64,000 nt of DNA. Source: Sphingopyxis terrae subsp. terrae NBRC 15098. Its GTDB lineage: Bacteria > Pseudomonadota > Alphaproteobacteria > Sphingomonadales > Sphingomonadaceae. This document shows, piece by piece, positions 44,402-54,860 of this stretch. The stretch is taken from contig NZ_CP013342.1 of assembly GCF_001610975.1 (NCBI RefSeq), positions 1 to 64,000 on the forward strand. The letters are read 5' to 3'. The position numbers and the translations under genes were made by a program. Numbering within the stretch: the first letter of the stretch is position 1; each line of letters opens with the position of its first letter. The notes under the pieces were generated by a model. That model saw nothing but the letters and a program-made list of their open reading frames with translations. It did not search any database and had not been told where the DNA came from.

Positions 44402-46459
44402 CTATGGGGCATCCATGGTCGGCGGAGCCCTGTCAGCATCGCCTGGCACGTACGCGGGGTTAAAGCGCTCAAGCCATTTTTCCGCTGCCGAGAGAAATTG
44501 CGCCTCGTCGCTTGGCGCCGGGAAATTATGCGTATTATCCGGTTGGTAAAGATAGTCGAAGTCCTTACCCTTCACTTTGCCAGAGCTTTCCAGCGCGCTG
44601 ACCAACCGCTTGGCCTGCGCCAGCGGCACGCGCTGGTCCTTCTCGCCATGGACAATCAGTATTGGAGACCAGCTGCCTTTCGCGTTCTGCGCGGGAGATA
44701 CCGTATCCAGGTCCGCGACGCCCTTCGATAGATAATTTGCGCCAAATCTACCCAGATAATTGCGGTCATATTTGCGCATTTCGCCAAGATCATAAACGCC
44801 CGCACCGGCGATCGTGCAGCGCCAGCGCGCGGCATCCCGCTGAGCCGCGCGCGCGGACGCATAGCCTCCATAGGACCACCCCATCATGCAAGCACGCTTG
44901 GGATCCACAATGCCCTGCGCTGCAAGATAGTCGATGGCGTCATTAAGGTCGTCCTGCATGCGAAGGCCAAAGCCGTCGTCGCGTCCCTTTTTAATGAAAT
45001 CGCGACCATAGCCGCCCGAACCACGATAATTTGGCTGAACGACGACGTAGCCGAGTTCTGCTATGGCCTGATGCCAAGGAAATGGACCGAACCCCTCTTC
45101 GTCACGGACGCCGAACGGACCGCCGTGCGTAATCATTACGACCGGCAGTTTGCCTTGCGCCTTACGATGTCGCGGCATGGTGACCACCGCGTGAATCCGG
45201 AGGCCATCGCTCGCCGGATAGACTATCGTGTGGGTAGGATTCATTTCCGTATCACCAAATAGTTCGTTGGCGTAGCCAACACGCACAACCTTGCCACTGT
45301 CGGTGTTGAATGAATAATAGGTTCCGGTCTGATCGGCTTTACCAACCCATATCAACATATTGCGATCGCCAAGATCGGTAGAAACGATCCGTGCGTTCCC
45401 TTTGCCGAACTGTTCCTCGAACATCGCCTGCACTTCTTTCAGGCGGTCATCCATCCAATAAATCTTCAACCGATCCTCGGTAACCCACACCGACTGCAAT
45501 TTGTCGCAACTTTCGTTGCAGCCAACCCCCCCGACATCGTAACCCTCGATTTCAAATAGCGGCTTACCAAGTTCCATCGTCGACAGATCAACCTTGTAAA
45601 CTTTGTTGAAACCGTCCTGATTGCTCGTAACTATGGCCTTACCGGGTTCATCAAGAAAAATCTCGGGCACGAGCGATTCACCCGAAAAGCTCGGGTCTGC
45701 CTTGTCATAAATCGTTTTGAAATTATCGCCGTCTTTTTCGCGATACAGCACCCGTGTCTTACCTGAATCCCGGTCGTATCCAACACCCATCCGCACCACG
45801 CCTTTGCCATCCGACGCCCATTGTCCAACCAATATGTTCGGCTTCTGCACCAGTTTCATTCGACCGGTGCGCACGTCGATATCCATCACTTCAGGACGGC
45901 CGATAAGCTCGTAGCCGTAGGCCAAGGAAGTTCTCGATAAAAGAATGTGCTCGTTGCGGTGATCTACATGAATGACGTCACTTGCATTGCCTGCAGCATC
46001 TTCCCAACCCAGCGGCTTGAGCTTCTTTCCTTCAATATCATAGCTGAAAAGACGCCCCATCTCGCCTTCAAACATTCCTATCTCGCCAGATGCGGCTGTT
46101 ATGACCAAGGTACGATTACCGACCCACTGCCAGCTAATAATTCGTCGATCGCCGAATTCCTGATACGCTTCGGTTTTCAGAAAATAATCCGGCTGCGCTT
46201 TGCCTGTAAGATCAAATACCACAAGATATTCGACTCCCTTGTACCCGACCTTGGCGACCATTTTCGTCGCATCGGGCGAGAGACGCGGCTGCTGTAACGA
46301 CGCACGCGTCGCGAACTGCGTAATCGGAACCTGCATATCCGCAATATCTTGCGCTCGCGGTTCGGCGGCGAAGACATTGCCACCACCGGGAGCATTCGCC
46401 GTCAACGCGGCCACCGCGATCAAAGAAACGGCCAATTTGCGGTATAGCGTTCTTTTCAA
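44402..46459 (-). CDS. S9-family prolyl-oligopeptidase-like peptidase
   Basis: Exported peptidase of 685 residues. A TTG at 46459 is used because AGGAG lies eight bases upstream and the following KRTLYRKLAVSLIAVAALT forms a signal peptide; the open frame to 46576 is not signal-like. A beta-propeller region is followed by an alpha/beta-hydrolase domain with GWSYGGYASARA (catalytic Ser), the VHGEKDQRVPLAQAK Asp region, and NTHNFPAPSDEAQF (catalytic His). The middle of the gene is visibly more AT-rich than its neighbours, suggesting recent acquisition or different selection. The exact substrate is unknown. Confidence 0.85.
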   Translation of the reverse strand: MKRTLYRKLAVSLIAVAALTANAPGGGNVFAAEPRAQDIADMQVPITQFATRASLQQPRLSPDATKMVAKVGYKGVEYLVVFDLTGKAQPDYFLKTEAYQEFGDRRIISWQWVGNRTLVITAASGEIGMFEGEMGRLFSYDIEGKKLKPLGWEDAAGNASDVIHVDHRNEHILLSRTSLAYGYELIGRPEVMDIDVRTGRMKLVQKPNILVGQWASDGKGVVRMGVGYDRDSGKTRVLYREKDGDNFKTIYDKADPSFSGESLVPEIFLDEPGKAIVTSNQDGFNKVYKVDLSTMELGKPLFEIEGYDVGGVGCNESCDKLQSVWVTEDRLKIYWMDDRLKEVQAMFEEQFGKGNARIVSTDLGDRNMLIWVGKADQTGTYYSFNTDSGKVVRVGYANELFGDTEMNPTHTIVYPASDGLRIHAVVTMPRHRKAQGKLPVVMITHGGPFGVRDEEGFGPFPWHQAIAELGYVVVQPNYRGSGGYGRDFIKKGRDDGFGLRMQDDLNDAIDYLAAQGIVDPKRACMMGWSYGGYASARAAQRDAARWRCTIAGAGVYDLGEMRKYDRNYLGRFGANYLSKGVADLDTVSPAQNAKGSWSPILIVHGEKDQRVPLAQAKRLVSALESSGKVKGKDFDYLYQPDNTHNFPAPSDEAQFLSAAEKWLERFNPAYVPGDADRAPPTMDAP

Positions 46460-46534
46460 GGGACAATCTCCTGTTGCTACCGGAACTCTAGCGCAGTCGC
46501 TGCGTGACTCAAGCCCCCCTCTCGTGCCACCACG

Positions 46535-46565
46535 AAAAAGCCCCGCCGGATCGTTCCGGCGGGGC
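46535..46565 (-). terminator. Rho-independent terminator behind hppA
   Basis: On the minus strand, the 11-bp stem GCCCCGCCGGA / TCCGGCGGGGC (46555-46565 and 46540-46550) with a 4-base loop is followed by five T at 46535-46539. It lies between hppA and the S9 peptidase. Confidence 0.88.
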
Positions 46566-46593
46566 CATTCTTTCACCCTGACGGGCGCGATGC

Positions 46594-48696
46594 TTACATC
46601 GCGTGTCCCGCCAGCGCCGCGAGCAGCAGCAGCGCGACGATGTTGGTGATCTTGATCATCGGGTTGACGGCCGGACCCGCGGTATCCTTGTAGGGATCGC
46701 CGACGGTGTCGCCCGTCACGGCTGCCTTATGGGCTTCGCTGCCCTTGCCGCCATGATTGCCGTCCTCGATATATTTCTTGGCATTATCCCATGCGCCGCC
46801 GCCCGAGGTCATCGAGAGGGCAACGAACAGGCCGCCGACGATCACGCCGAGCAGCAGGGCGCCGAGCGCGGCAAAGCCGTTCTCCTGACCCGCAACCGCC
46901 GAGATCACGAAATAGACGACGATCGGCGCCAGCACCGGCAGCAGCGAGGGAATGATCATCTCCTTGATCGCAGCCTTGGTCACGAGGTCGACCGTGCGCG
47001 CATAGTTCGGCTTCGACGTGCCCGCCATGATGCCGGGATCGCCCGCGAACTGATCGCGCACATCCTTCACCACGTCCCCCGCCGCGCGGCCGACGGCGGT
47101 CATGCCCATCGCACCGAACAGATAGGGAAGCAGCGCGCCGAGCAGCAGCCCGACGATGACATAGGGGTTTTCGAGGCTGAAATTGACCGTCAGGCTCGGG
47201 AAGAATTCCCGAAGGTCGGTCGTATAGGCCGCGAACAGCACCAGCGCGGCGAGGCCCGCCGAACCGATGGCATAACCCTTGGTCACCGCCTTGGTGGTGT
47301 TGCCGACGGCGTCGAGCAGGTCGGTCTTTTCGCGCACGCTGTCGTCCAGCCCCGCCATTTCGGCGATGCCGCCCGCATTGTCCGTCACCGGGCCATAAGC
47401 GTCGAGCGCGACGACCATGCCGGCGAGCGCCAGCATCGCAGTCGCAGCATAGGCAATGCCGATCAGCCCCGCGAGTTGATAGGCGATGATAATGCCAGCA
47501 ACGATGACCAGCGTCGGCAGCGCGGTGGCTTCGAGGCTGATCGCGAGGCCCTGGATCACGTTCGTGCCATGGCCCGTTTCCGAGGCCTTGGCGATCGACC
47601 GCACCGGACGGAAGCCCGTGCCGGTATAATATTCGGTGATCCAGATGATCAGGCCGGTGATGACCAGACCGAGCAGCGAGCAATAGAAAAGATCGCGCCC
47701 GGTAAAGTCGGTGCCGGTGACCGCCGTTTCCATCCCGCCCAGCGCATGGCTGGTCGCAAACCAGATCGCGGGGACCGCGAGGATCGCCGAAACCAGGAAG
47801 CCCTTGTACATCGCGCCCATGACATTGTTCGAGCCGCCGAGGCGGACGAAATAGGTGCCGATGATCGAGGTGATGATGCACACCCCGCCGATCAGCAGCG
47901 GCAGCGACATCAGGCCGGGCAGCAGATCGCCCGCCCCTTTCAGCAGCAGCGCGGTCAACACCATGGTGGCGCCGACGGTGACGACATAGGTTTCGAAAAG
48001 GTCGGCCGCCATGCCCGCGCAGTCGCCGACATTGTCACCGACGTTATCGGCGATGACCGCGGGGTTGCGCGGATCGTCCTCGGGGATGCCCGCTTCGACC
48101 TTGCCGACCAGGTCAGCGCCGACGTCGGCGGCCTTGGTAAAGATGCCGCCGCCGAGACGCGCGAAGATCGAAATCAGCGAAGCGCCGAAGGCCAGCGCGA
48201 CGAGCCCGTCGACGACCGTGCGGTCATCGCCGCCCACCGTCTTGCCCATCTGGACCGTCAGCACCCAATAAAATACCGCAATCGCAAGCAGCGCGAGCCC
48301 GGCGACGAGAAGGCCGGTGATGGCACCGGCGCGAAAGGCAAGCGTCAGCCCGGCCTGCAGCCCCTTTTGCGCAGCGGCCGCGGTGCGGACGTTCGCGCGT
48401 ACCGAAATATTCATGCCGATGAATCCGGCGACACCGGACAGGACGGCGCCGATGACGAATCCCGTCCCCGAAACGGGTCCGAGTGCCCCCGCGACGATCA
48501 CCGCCACGACGACGCCGACGATGGCGATGGTGCTGTATTGCCGTTTCAGATAAGCCTGCGCGCCTTCCTGAATGGCGGCGGCGATTTCCTGCATCTTGTC
48601 ATTCCCCGCCGAGGCGCCGAGCACCTGCCGCGAGGTAATGAACCCATAGAGCACGGCCAATAGGCCGCACGCTATCGCGATCAAAACCGGATTCAT
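46594..48696 (-). CDS. hppA: Membrane-bound proton-pumping pyrophosphatase
   Basis: Hydrolyses pyrophosphate and pumps protons across the inner membrane. It has 700 residues with about 16 transmembrane helices. The substrate-binding block is [32 protein letters not shown] and [21 protein letters not shown], then further acidic motifs. [10 protein letters not shown] carries Lys where potassium-dependent enzymes have Ala, which suggests a potassium-independent H+-PPase. ATG 48696 ([18 protein letters not shown]) is chosen over an ATG seven codons earlier. It may follow the thiL operon. Confidence 0.95.
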   Translation of the reverse strand: MNPVLIAIACGLLAVLYGFITSRQVLGASAGNDKMQEIAAAIQEGAQAYLKRQYSTIAIVGVVVAVIVAGALGPVSGTGFVIGAVLSGVAGFIGMNISVRANVRTAAAAQKGLQAGLTLAFRAGAITGLLVAGLALLAIAVFYWVLTVQMGKTVGGDDRTVVDGLVALAFGASLISIFARLGGGIFTKAADVGADLVGKVEAGIPEDDPRNPAVIADNVGDNVGDCAGMAADLFETYVVTVGATMVLTALLLKGAGDLLPGLMSLPLLIGGVCIITSIIGTYFVRLGGSNNVMGAMYKGFLVSAILAVPAIWFATSHALGGMETAVTGTDFTGRDLFYCSLLGLVITGLIIWITEYYTGTGFRPVRSIAKASETGHGTNVIQGLAISLEATALPTLVIVAGIIIAYQLAGLIGIAYAATAMLALAGMVVALDAYGPVTDNAGGIAEMAGLDDSVREKTDLLDAVGNTTKAVTKGYAIGSAGLAALVLFAAYTTDLREFFPSLTVNFSLENPYVIVGLLLGALLPYLFGAMGMTAVGRAAGDVVKDVRDQFAGDPGIMAGTSKPNYARTVDLVTKAAIKEMIIPSLLPVLAPIVVYFVISAVAGQENGFAALGALLLGVIVGGLFVALSMTSGGGAWDNAKKYIEDGNHGGKGSEAHKAAVTGDTVGDPYKDTAGPAVNPMIKITNIVALLLLAALAGHAM

Positions 48697-48871
48697 GCGT
48701 GTCTGTTCCTTCCCCAATGAAGGGGGCGGACACAGGATAGCTGTCGAACGTCCGACTTATTGATGCCGGTTCGCTCTCTCCCCTGATGCGACCGCCCCAA
48801 ATTCTGGACGCCGCGTTATGGGAAGAAACCTCGCCCTTTGGCAAGCCCGGTTTTTTCGCCCTTTTCCGCGC

Positions 48872-49804
48872 CTAGTGCGCGAAACCGAGACGCTCCGGCA
48901 GCGCGACGCGCTGCGCCCGGTGCGTCAGCAGCAATCCGGCGCCGACGGCGGCATGGCCGATCGCCGTCACGGCGACGCCTTCGGCGGCCGCATGCGCCCG
49001 GATTGCCTCGGCTTGCCCCGAGTCCGCCGCGAAGAGCAATTGATAATCGTCGCCTGCCGTTGCCGCTGCGAGCCGCGTGTCGAGAACGTCGGGACGCACC
49101 GCGAGCAGCGCCGCCGACAGCGGCACCACCTCCAGCATCACCGCGATCTGGCAATCGCTTGCCGCCGCCATCCGCTTGGCGTCGATCAGCAGGCCGTCGG
49201 AAACATCCATCATCGCATGGACATGCGGCGCAAGCGCCGCGCCCAGCGCCAGTTGCGGCAAGGGCCGGGCATAGGCGGCCATGCAGGTTGCGCCCGGTTC
49301 GATCTCGCCGAGCCGCATCGCCAGGCCGACGCCCGCGTTGCCGATCGTCCCCGTCACCCAGATCTGATCGCCCGGCCTTACCCCGCTGCGCGCCGGCGCT
49401 CCGGTCGCGGGCGCGCGGCCGATTGCGGTCAGGCCGAAACTGCGCGGCGCGCCGGCGGGTGGGCGCACCGTGTCGCCGCCGAGCAACGGCACGTCGAACC
49501 GGCGCAGCACATCGTCCAGCCCCGCGACGAAGGCGGCGTCCCACGCCGCATCGCCCGACAGGCTATAGCCGAGCAGCACGCCGAGCGGCGCTGCGCCCTT
49601 CGCCGCAAGGTCCGACAGATTCACCGCAACCAGTTTCCACGCAATGTCCTGCGGCGTGTCGTCGGGCAGGAAATGGACGCCCTCGACGATCATGTCGTGC
49701 GTCAGCACAAGATCGCCGAGCAGCGCCGTGTCATCGGCCAGCCCGCGCGCCGCAGGATCGGTCGCGACAGCGCGCAGATGGGCAATGAAATCGGCTTCGT
49801 TCAT
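48872..49804 (-). CDS. thiL: Thiamine-monophosphate kinase
   Basis: Phosphorylates thiamine phosphate to thiamine pyrophosphate, the last step of the pathway. The 310 residues have the PurM/AIR-synthase-like motifs: GLADDTALL, THDMIVEGVHFLPDDTP, NLSDLAAKGAAPLG, GDTVRP, VTGTIGNAGVG and DVSDGL for metal and ATP binding. The start MNEADFIAHLR at 49804 is typical. It lies 181 bp after nusB in the same direction; the gap holds an inverted repeat. Confidence 0.95.
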   Translation of the reverse strand: MNEADFIAHLRAVATDPAARGLADDTALLGDLVLTHDMIVEGVHFLPDDTPQDIAWKLVAVNLSDLAAKGAAPLGVLLGYSLSGDAAWDAAFVAGLDDVLRRFDVPLLGGDTVRPPAGAPRSFGLTAIGRAPATGAPARSGVRPGDQIWVTGTIGNAGVGLAMRLGEIEPGATCMAAYARPLPQLALGAALAPHVHAMMDVSDGLLIDAKRMAAASDCQIAVMLEVVPLSAALLAVRPDVLDTRLAAATAGDDYQLLFAADSGQAEAIRAHAAAEGVAVTAIGHAAVGAGLLLTHRAQRVALPERLGFAH

Positions 49805-49851
49805 TGCGGCAAGCCTAGTGGATCATGGGCCGGCATAAAAGGGAGACATCG

Positions 49852-49982
49852 ATCCTCCCTGTGGCGAAGCCATCGGGCGGTGGCAGCGCGAAGCGCTGAC
49901 GGAGGGGCTATGACGCAAAGCTACCGCTCCTCCACCATAGTTCGGACGGTCCCCCTCCCCACCGCTGCGCGGCAGGGAGGAT
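49852..49982. repeat. Inverted repeat in the nusB-thiL gap
   Basis: A perfect 10-bp inverted pair ATCCTCCCTG (49852-49861) and CAGGGAGGAT (49973-49982) bounds an element containing further palindromic GC-rich segments. It probably belongs to a sphingomonad intergenic repeat family. Confidence 0.6.
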
Positions 49983-49985
49983 TTT

Positions 49986-50435
49986 CTATTTCGCGCGCAC
50001 ATCCTTGCCGATGGCATCGAGCAGGCCGTTGGCAAAACCCGCCTCGCGGCCGTCGAAAAAGGCTTTGGCGACATCGACATATTCGCTCACCACCGCGCCA
50101 ACCGGCACATCGCCGCGCGCGATCAGTTCATAGGCGCCGGCGCGCAATATCGCCTTCATCGTGCGGTCGAGCCGATCCATGGTCCAGCCGCTTGCCAACC
50201 GCGCCGTGATCGCCGCGTCGACCTCTACCGCCCGCGCCAGCGCGCCCTTCACGATATCGTCGAAGAAGGGAACGTCGGCTTCGGCATATTCGGCGTCCTC
50301 GATGATCGCGCCGATGCGGTGCTGGTGGAATTCATGGATCAGCTGCGCGACCGGGGTGCCTTCCATTTCGTGCTGATAGAGTGCCTGGACGGCGGCAAGG
50401 CGGGCGGCGGAGCGGGATTGGGCGCGTTTGTTCAT
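49986..50435 (-). CDS. nusB: Transcription antitermination factor NusB
   Basis: RNA-binding factor that with NusE (S10) forms the antitermination complex on rRNA leaders. The 149 residues start MNKRAQSRSAARLAAVQALYQHEMEG; the C-terminus has MDRLDRTMKAILRAGAYELI and VAKAFFDGREAGFANGLLDAI, the standard end. It lies 11 bp after hisD, so hisG-hisD-nusB-thiL form a run read leftward, an order common in alphaproteobacteria. Confidence 0.96.
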   Translation of the reverse strand: MNKRAQSRSAARLAAVQALYQHEMEGTPVAQLIHEFHQHRIGAIIEDAEYAEADVPFFDDIVKGALARAVEVDAAITARLASGWTMDRLDRTMKAILRAGAYELIARGDVPVGAVVSEYVDVAKAFFDGREAGFANGLLDAIGKDVRAK

Positions 50436-50446
50436 GGCTTTTCGTT

Positions 50447-51739
50447 TCAGTTGAGGCGCTGGCTGACCGACAGCGCATGCGCGGGAAGTCCCTCGGCATC
50501 CGCAAGCGCGACCGCTGCGGGTCCGATGGCCGCAAGGCTCGCTTCGTCGAGCGCCAGGAAGCTGGTGCGTTTCATGAAATCGGTGACCGAAAGCCCGCTC
50601 GAAAAACGGGCGCGGCGGCCAGTCGGGAGGACGTGGTTGGGCCCGGCGACATAGTCTCCGATCGCCTCGGGCGTCTGACGGCCAAGGAAGACCGAGCCCG
50701 CGTGGCGCACGCGCGCGAACAGCGCGTCGGCCTCGGCGGGATCGACCGCGAGTTCCAGATGTTCGGGCGCCAGCCGGTCGCAGAGCGCGATCGCATCGGC
50801 CAGGTTCGGCACGACGATGATCGCGCCATTGTCGGCCCAGCTCGCCTGCATTGTCGCCGCAGTGCTCAATGTCGGAATAATCGCGGCGACCGCGTCGGCG
50901 ACCGCATCGGCAAAGGCGCTATCGTCGGTGAACAGGATCGACTGGCTCGTCGGGTCATGTTCGGCCTGGCTCAAAAGGTCGGCGGCGATGACGTGCGGCG
51001 CGTTGCGGTTGTCGGCGACGACGACGATCTCGCTAGGCCCCGCGACCATGTCGATCCCGACGACGCCATAAAGCTGGCGCTTCGCCTCGGCCACCCAGGC
51101 ATTGCCGGGGCCGGTGACGACATCGACCGGCGCGATCCGGCCGGTGCCATGGGCGAGCGCCGCGATCGCCTGCGCGCCGCCGACGCGCCAGATTTCGTCG
51201 ACTCCGCCAATATGCGCCGCCGCCATCACGACGGGATTGGTTTCGCCGCCCGGCGTCGGCGTGACCATCACGATCCGCTCGACCCCCGCGACCTTGGCGG
51301 GCAGGATGTTCATCAGCACCGACGACGGATAGGCCGCGCGGCCGCCGGGAACATAGACGCCCGCGGCATCGACCGCACGCCAGCGCGCGCCGAGCCGGGC
51401 GCCGGCGGCATCGCGATAATCGCGGTCCTCGGGCAATTGCGCGGCGTGATAGGCCCGGATGCGCGTCGCCGCGAGGTCGAGCGCGCCCCGCAATTCGGGG
51501 GCCAGCGCCGCATAGGCCGCGGCGCAGTCCTCGGCGGTGATGCGCCAGCCGCTGCTGTCGAGGTCGAAGCGATCGAAGCGCGCGGTATAATCGGCGAGCG
51601 CCGCGTCGCCTTCGGCCTTTACCCGCGCGACAATCGCCGCGACATCGGCGGATACGTCCGACGCACTCTCGCGCCGGTCGTCGACCAGCGCGTCGAATGC
51701 GGCGGCAAAGCCGGGGTCGGAGGCGTCAAGCCGCCGCAT
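50447..51739 (-). CDS. hisD: Histidinol dehydrogenase
   Basis: Catalyses the last two steps of histidine synthesis with NAD and zinc. The 430 residues start [11 protein letters not shown] at 51739; the open frame runs further upstream but overlaps hisG without homology. Signatures are [62 protein letters not shown], and [14 protein letters not shown] with the zinc-binding residues. The start overlaps the hisG stop by 14 bases. Confidence 0.97.
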   Translation of the reverse strand: MRRLDASDPGFAAAFDALVDDRRESASDVSADVAAIVARVKAEGDAALADYTARFDRFDLDSSGWRITAEDCAAAYAALAPELRGALDLAATRIRAYHAAQLPEDRDYRDAAGARLGARWRAVDAAGVYVPGGRAAYPSSVLMNILPAKVAGVERIVMVTPTPGGETNPVVMAAAHIGGVDEIWRVGGAQAIAALAHGTGRIAPVDVVTGPGNAWVAEAKRQLYGVVGIDMVAGPSEIVVVADNRNAPHVIAADLLSQAEHDPTSQSILFTDDSAFADAVADAVAAIIPTLSTAATMQASWADNGAIIVVPNLADAIALCDRLAPEHLELAVDPAEADALFARVRHAGSVFLGRQTPEAIGDYVAGPNHVLPTGRRARFSSGLSVTDFMKRTSFLALDEASLAAIGPAAVALADAEGLPAHALSVSQRLN

Positions 51740-52382
51740 CGCGGACGGCCTCGCGGAATTTCTCGACCAGCGCGGGCACCTCGGCCGAACGCAGCTTGAA
51801 CGCCGCGCGATTGACGATGAGCCGCGCCGAAACCTCGCTGATGATCGTCTGTTCCGCGAGCGCATTTTCGACCAGAGTCCGCCCCGTCGACACAAGGTCG
51901 ACGATGTGCGACGCCAGCCCCAGCTTCGGCGCAATCTCCATCGCGCCGTTCAGCTTGATGCACTCGGCCTGAATCCCCTGCCCCTCGAACCAGCGGCGCG
52001 TCGTCGCGGGATATTTGGTCGCGACGCGGATATGGCTTTCGCCCAGCCCCGGCGGCGCGCTGCCCTCCGGCCCGGCGAGCGACAGACGGCAATGACCGAT
52101 GCCGAGGTCGACCGGCGCATAGAGCTCCGAATAGTCGAACTCGTCGACGACGTCCGAACCCACGATGCCGAGCTGCGCGGCGCCGTGCGCCACGAAGGTC
52201 GCGACATCGAAGGCGCGCACGCGGATCAGCGAGATATGCGGCTGGTTCGTCCCGAACACGAGCGCGCGGCTCTTCTTGTCGAAGAAGTCGGCGGCCGGCT
52301 CGATGCCCACACGGGCGAGCAGCGGCAGCGCCTCGTCGAGGATGCGTCCCTTGGGGATGGCAAAGATGATCGGTTCGGGCAT
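51726..52382 (-). CDS. hisG: ATP phosphoribosyltransferase, short form
   Basis: First enzyme of histidine synthesis. The short form (218 residues) needs the HisZ regulatory subunit, which is not seen in the window. The start [19 protein letters not shown] is at 52382. The phosphate-binding loop is in the [14 protein letters not shown] segment [13 protein letters not shown], and [10 protein letters not shown] and [14 protein letters not shown] are typical. It overlaps hisD by 14 bases. A promoter must lie in the 39-bp gap to the divergent DUF2332 gene. Confidence 0.96.
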   Translation of the reverse strand: MPEPIIFAIPKGRILDEALPLLARVGIEPAADFFDKKSRALVFGTNQPHISLIRVRAFDVATFVAHGAAQLGIVGSDVVDEFDYSELYAPVDLGIGHCRLSLAGPEGSAPPGLGESHIRVATKYPATTRRWFEGQGIQAECIKLNGAMEIAPKLGLASHIVDLVSTGRTLVENALAEQTIISEVSARLIVNRAAFKLRSAEVPALVEKFREAVRDAAA

Positions 52383-52421
52383 AAGCGAGGGCGCACATAA
52401 GCGCCAGCGGGAGAAAGGGCA

Positions 52422-53501
52422 ATGAGCGAGCGGTACAAGTTCGTCGACATGAACGAAACCGGACCCGACGCCGTCCGCACCGCTTTTGCCAATCAGGTCG
52501 CCTATTGCCGCGCGGCCGAAGCGCCGATCACGGCGCGCATCGTCGCCGCTGTCGCAACGCTCCTCGACCGGCCCGAAACCGGCTTCGCACGCCGCATCGC
52601 CGACTGGCCCGGCGCGGCGCTTGCCGACGCGCTGCCGCTGCGCGCCGCCGGCGGGCTCCATGCGCTGCACCTTTCGGGCGCCGCAGACGATCTCGCGCCA
52701 ATCTATGCCGACGCCAACGACATCAACGATGCCGTCATCGTGGCGGGCGTGGTGCGACGGCACGAGGCGGCGCTGCTGCCGTGGCTCGACGGTCCGCCGC
52801 AGACAAACGAGGCGGGCCGGTCGGCCAACTTCATCGCCGCAATGCTGTGGCTCGCCGATCAGGGCCTTCCTGCGCGTTTCGAGTGCCTCGAAATCGGATC
52901 GAGCGCGGGGATCAACCTGATGCTCGACCGTTATCATTACGACCTCGGCGGCGTCCAGGTCGGCCCCCAGCCCGGCGTCATGGCCTTCACCCCGGACTGG
53001 CAGGGCCGCCATCCGCCGCAGCATGCGATCGAAATCGTGTCGGCGAAGGGATGCGATGTCGCCCCCGTCGATCTGACCGATCCGGCGCAGGCACTACGTC
53101 TCAAAGCGTTCGTCTGGCCCGAACATGCCATTCGCTTCGCGCGAATCGAGGCGGCGATCGCTGCCGCCGAAGCGCGGCTGCCCGACCTCGTGCGCATGAC
53201 CGCGGCCGATTTCGTCGAACAGGAATTGGCAAAGCCGCAGGCCGCGGGCACGACGCGCCTATTGATGCACTCGATCGTCTGGCAATATGTCCCCGGCGAC
53301 CAACAGGCGCGCATCACCGCCGCGATGGAAGCGGCGGGCGCACGCGCGACCGCGGACCGGCCGCTCGCCTGGGTCGCGCTGGAAGCGAATCGCACCGTTC
53401 ACGGCCACGAACTTGTCGTGCGCCACTGGCCGGGCGGCGCGGCGCCGGTGATGCTGGCGCGCGCGCACCCGCATGGCGCGTGGATCGAGTGGTTGGTGTA
53501 A
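52422..53501 (+). CDS. DUF2332 family protein
   Basis: A 359-residue protein of DUF2332, which resembles a methyltransferase-like fold: [22 protein letters not shown] gives a glycine-rich motif-I-like segment, with [15 protein letters not shown] before it. No enzymatic activity is established for the family. It begins 39 bases from the divergent hisG start and ends in [13 protein letters not shown] and [11 protein letters not shown]. Confidence 0.85.
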   Translation: MSERYKFVDMNETGPDAVRTAFANQVAYCRAAEAPITARIVAAVATLLDRPETGFARRIADWPGAALADALPLRAAGGLHALHLSGAADDLAPIYADANDINDAVIVAGVVRRHEAALLPWLDGPPQTNEAGRSANFIAAMLWLADQGLPARFECLEIGSSAGINLMLDRYHYDLGGVQVGPQPGVMAFTPDWQGRHPPQHAIEIVSAKGCDVAPVDLTDPAQALRLKAFVWPEHAIRFARIEAAIAAAEARLPDLVRMTAADFVEQELAKPQAAGTTRLLMHSIVWQYVPGDQQARITAAMEAAGARATADRPLAWVALEANRTVHGHELVVRHWPGGAAPVMLARAHPHGAWIEWLV

Positions 53502-53564
53502 CCCCGCACTTTCCGTAAACGTAAAGTGATTGCGCGCGCCGCCGCGACGCGATAGGCATATCGC

Positions 53565-54743
53565 ATGTTTTTCGGCTTCCTCGACGAGCTTCGCGCCGCG
53601 GGCATTCCCGCCAGCCTGAAAGAGCATTTGATGCTGCTGGAGGCGCTCGACCGCGAGGTGATCGATCGCAGTCCCGAACAATTTTATTATCTGAGCCGCG
53701 CCATCTATGTGAAGGATGAAGGGCTGCTCGACCGCTTCGATCAGGTCTTCAATAAAGTCTTCAAGGGGCTGCTCACCGATTACGGTCAGAACCCCGTCGA
53801 CATCCCCGAGGAATGGCTGAAGACCGTTGCCGAGAAATATCTGACGCCCGAGGAGATGGAGGCGATCAAGGCGCTCGGCGACTGGGACGAGATCATGGAG
53901 ACGCTGAAGAAGCGGCTCGAAGAACAGCAGAAGCGCCACCAGGGCGGCAACAAGTGGATCGGCACCGGCGGCACATCGCCCTTCGGCAATTCGGGCTATA
54001 ATCCCGAAGGCGTGCGGATCGGCGGCGAAAGCAAGCACAAGCGCGCGCTGAAGGTCTGGGAAAAGCGCGAGTTCGCCAACCTCGACAACACCAAGGAACT
54101 CGGCACCCGCAACATCAAGATCGCGCTGCGCCGCCTGCGCAAATTCGCGCGCGAGGGGGCCGCCGACGAACTCGATATTCCCGGCACGATCGAAGGGACC
54201 GCGCGGCAGGGCTGGCTCGACATCCGCATGCGTCCCGAACGGCGCAATGCGGTCAAGCTGCTGCTTTTCCTCGACGTCGGCGGATCGATGGACCCGTTCA
54301 TCAAGCTGTGCGAGGAATTGTTCAGCGCCGCGACAAGCGAATTCAAGAATCTCGAATTCTTCTATTTCCACAACTGCCCCTATGAAGGCGTGTGGAAAGA
54401 CAACAAGCGCCGCTGGTCCGAACGCACGCCGATGTGGGATATCCTCCACAAATATGGCCACGACTACAAGCTGGTCTTCGTCGGCGATGCGTCGATGAGC
54501 GCTTATGAAATCACCCATCCGGGCGGCAGCGTCGAACATTTCAACGAAGAATCGGGCGCGGTGTGGATGCAGCGCATGACGCACGTCTATCCCGCCGCCG
54601 TGTGGTTGAACCCCGTTCCTTCGGCGCAATGGGGCTACACCCAGTCGGTGAAGCTGATCAAACAGTTGATGAACGACCGCATGTATCCGCTGACGCTGGC
54701 GGGGCTCGACGACGCGATGCGCGAACTGACGCGCAAGCATTGA
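53565..54743 (+). CDS. CoxE-like VWA-domain protein
   Basis: A 392-residue protein of the VWA_CoxE type. The N-terminal helical part (FLDELRAAGIPASLKEHLMLLEALDREV) is typical, followed by basic linkers and a VWA domain with a MIDAS-like LLLFLDVGGSMDPFIKLCEELF, where the classic DxSxS is DVGGS. In relatives CoxE partners with a MoxR-type AAA+ ATPase in metal-cofactor insertion, but no MoxR is adjacent here. A repeat follows. Confidence 0.82.
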   Translation: MFFGFLDELRAAGIPASLKEHLMLLEALDREVIDRSPEQFYYLSRAIYVKDEGLLDRFDQVFNKVFKGLLTDYGQNPVDIPEEWLKTVAEKYLTPEEMEAIKALGDWDEIMETLKKRLEEQQKRHQGGNKWIGTGGTSPFGNSGYNPEGVRIGGESKHKRALKVWEKREFANLDNTKELGTRNIKIALRRLRKFAREGAADELDIPGTIEGTARQGWLDIRMRPERRNAVKLLLFLDVGGSMDPFIKLCEELFSAATSEFKNLEFFYFHNCPYEGVWKDNKRRWSERTPMWDILHKYGHDYKLVFVGDASMSAYEITHPGGSVEHFNEESGAVWMQRMTHVYPAAVWLNPVPSAQWGYTQSVKLIKQLMNDRMYPLTLAGLDDAMRELTRKH

Positions 54744-54760
54744 GCCACGGTTTTCTTTAA

Positions 54761-54845
54761 TCGTCATTGCGAGGGCCGAAGGCCCGTGGCAATCCAGAGC
54801 CTGCGTCAACCGCCCTGGATTGCTTCGCTCCGCTCGCAATGACGA
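54761..54845. repeat. Palindromic repeat CGTCATTGCGAG...CTCGCAATGACG
   Basis: Arms beginning TCGTCATTGCGAG and ending CTCGCAATGACGA are inverted, with inner inverted CAATCCAG / CTGGATTG. It is a complete copy of an intergenic repeat whose half occurs at 40925-40960. It separates the VWA and Amj genes. Confidence 0.8.
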
Positions 54846-54860
54846 GAAACTAGGCCCCGA

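Noticed and set aside
46603..48663. Plus-strand open frame opposite hppA (686 codons)
   Set aside because: Antisense shadow of a conserved membrane protein, with no domain-like pattern.
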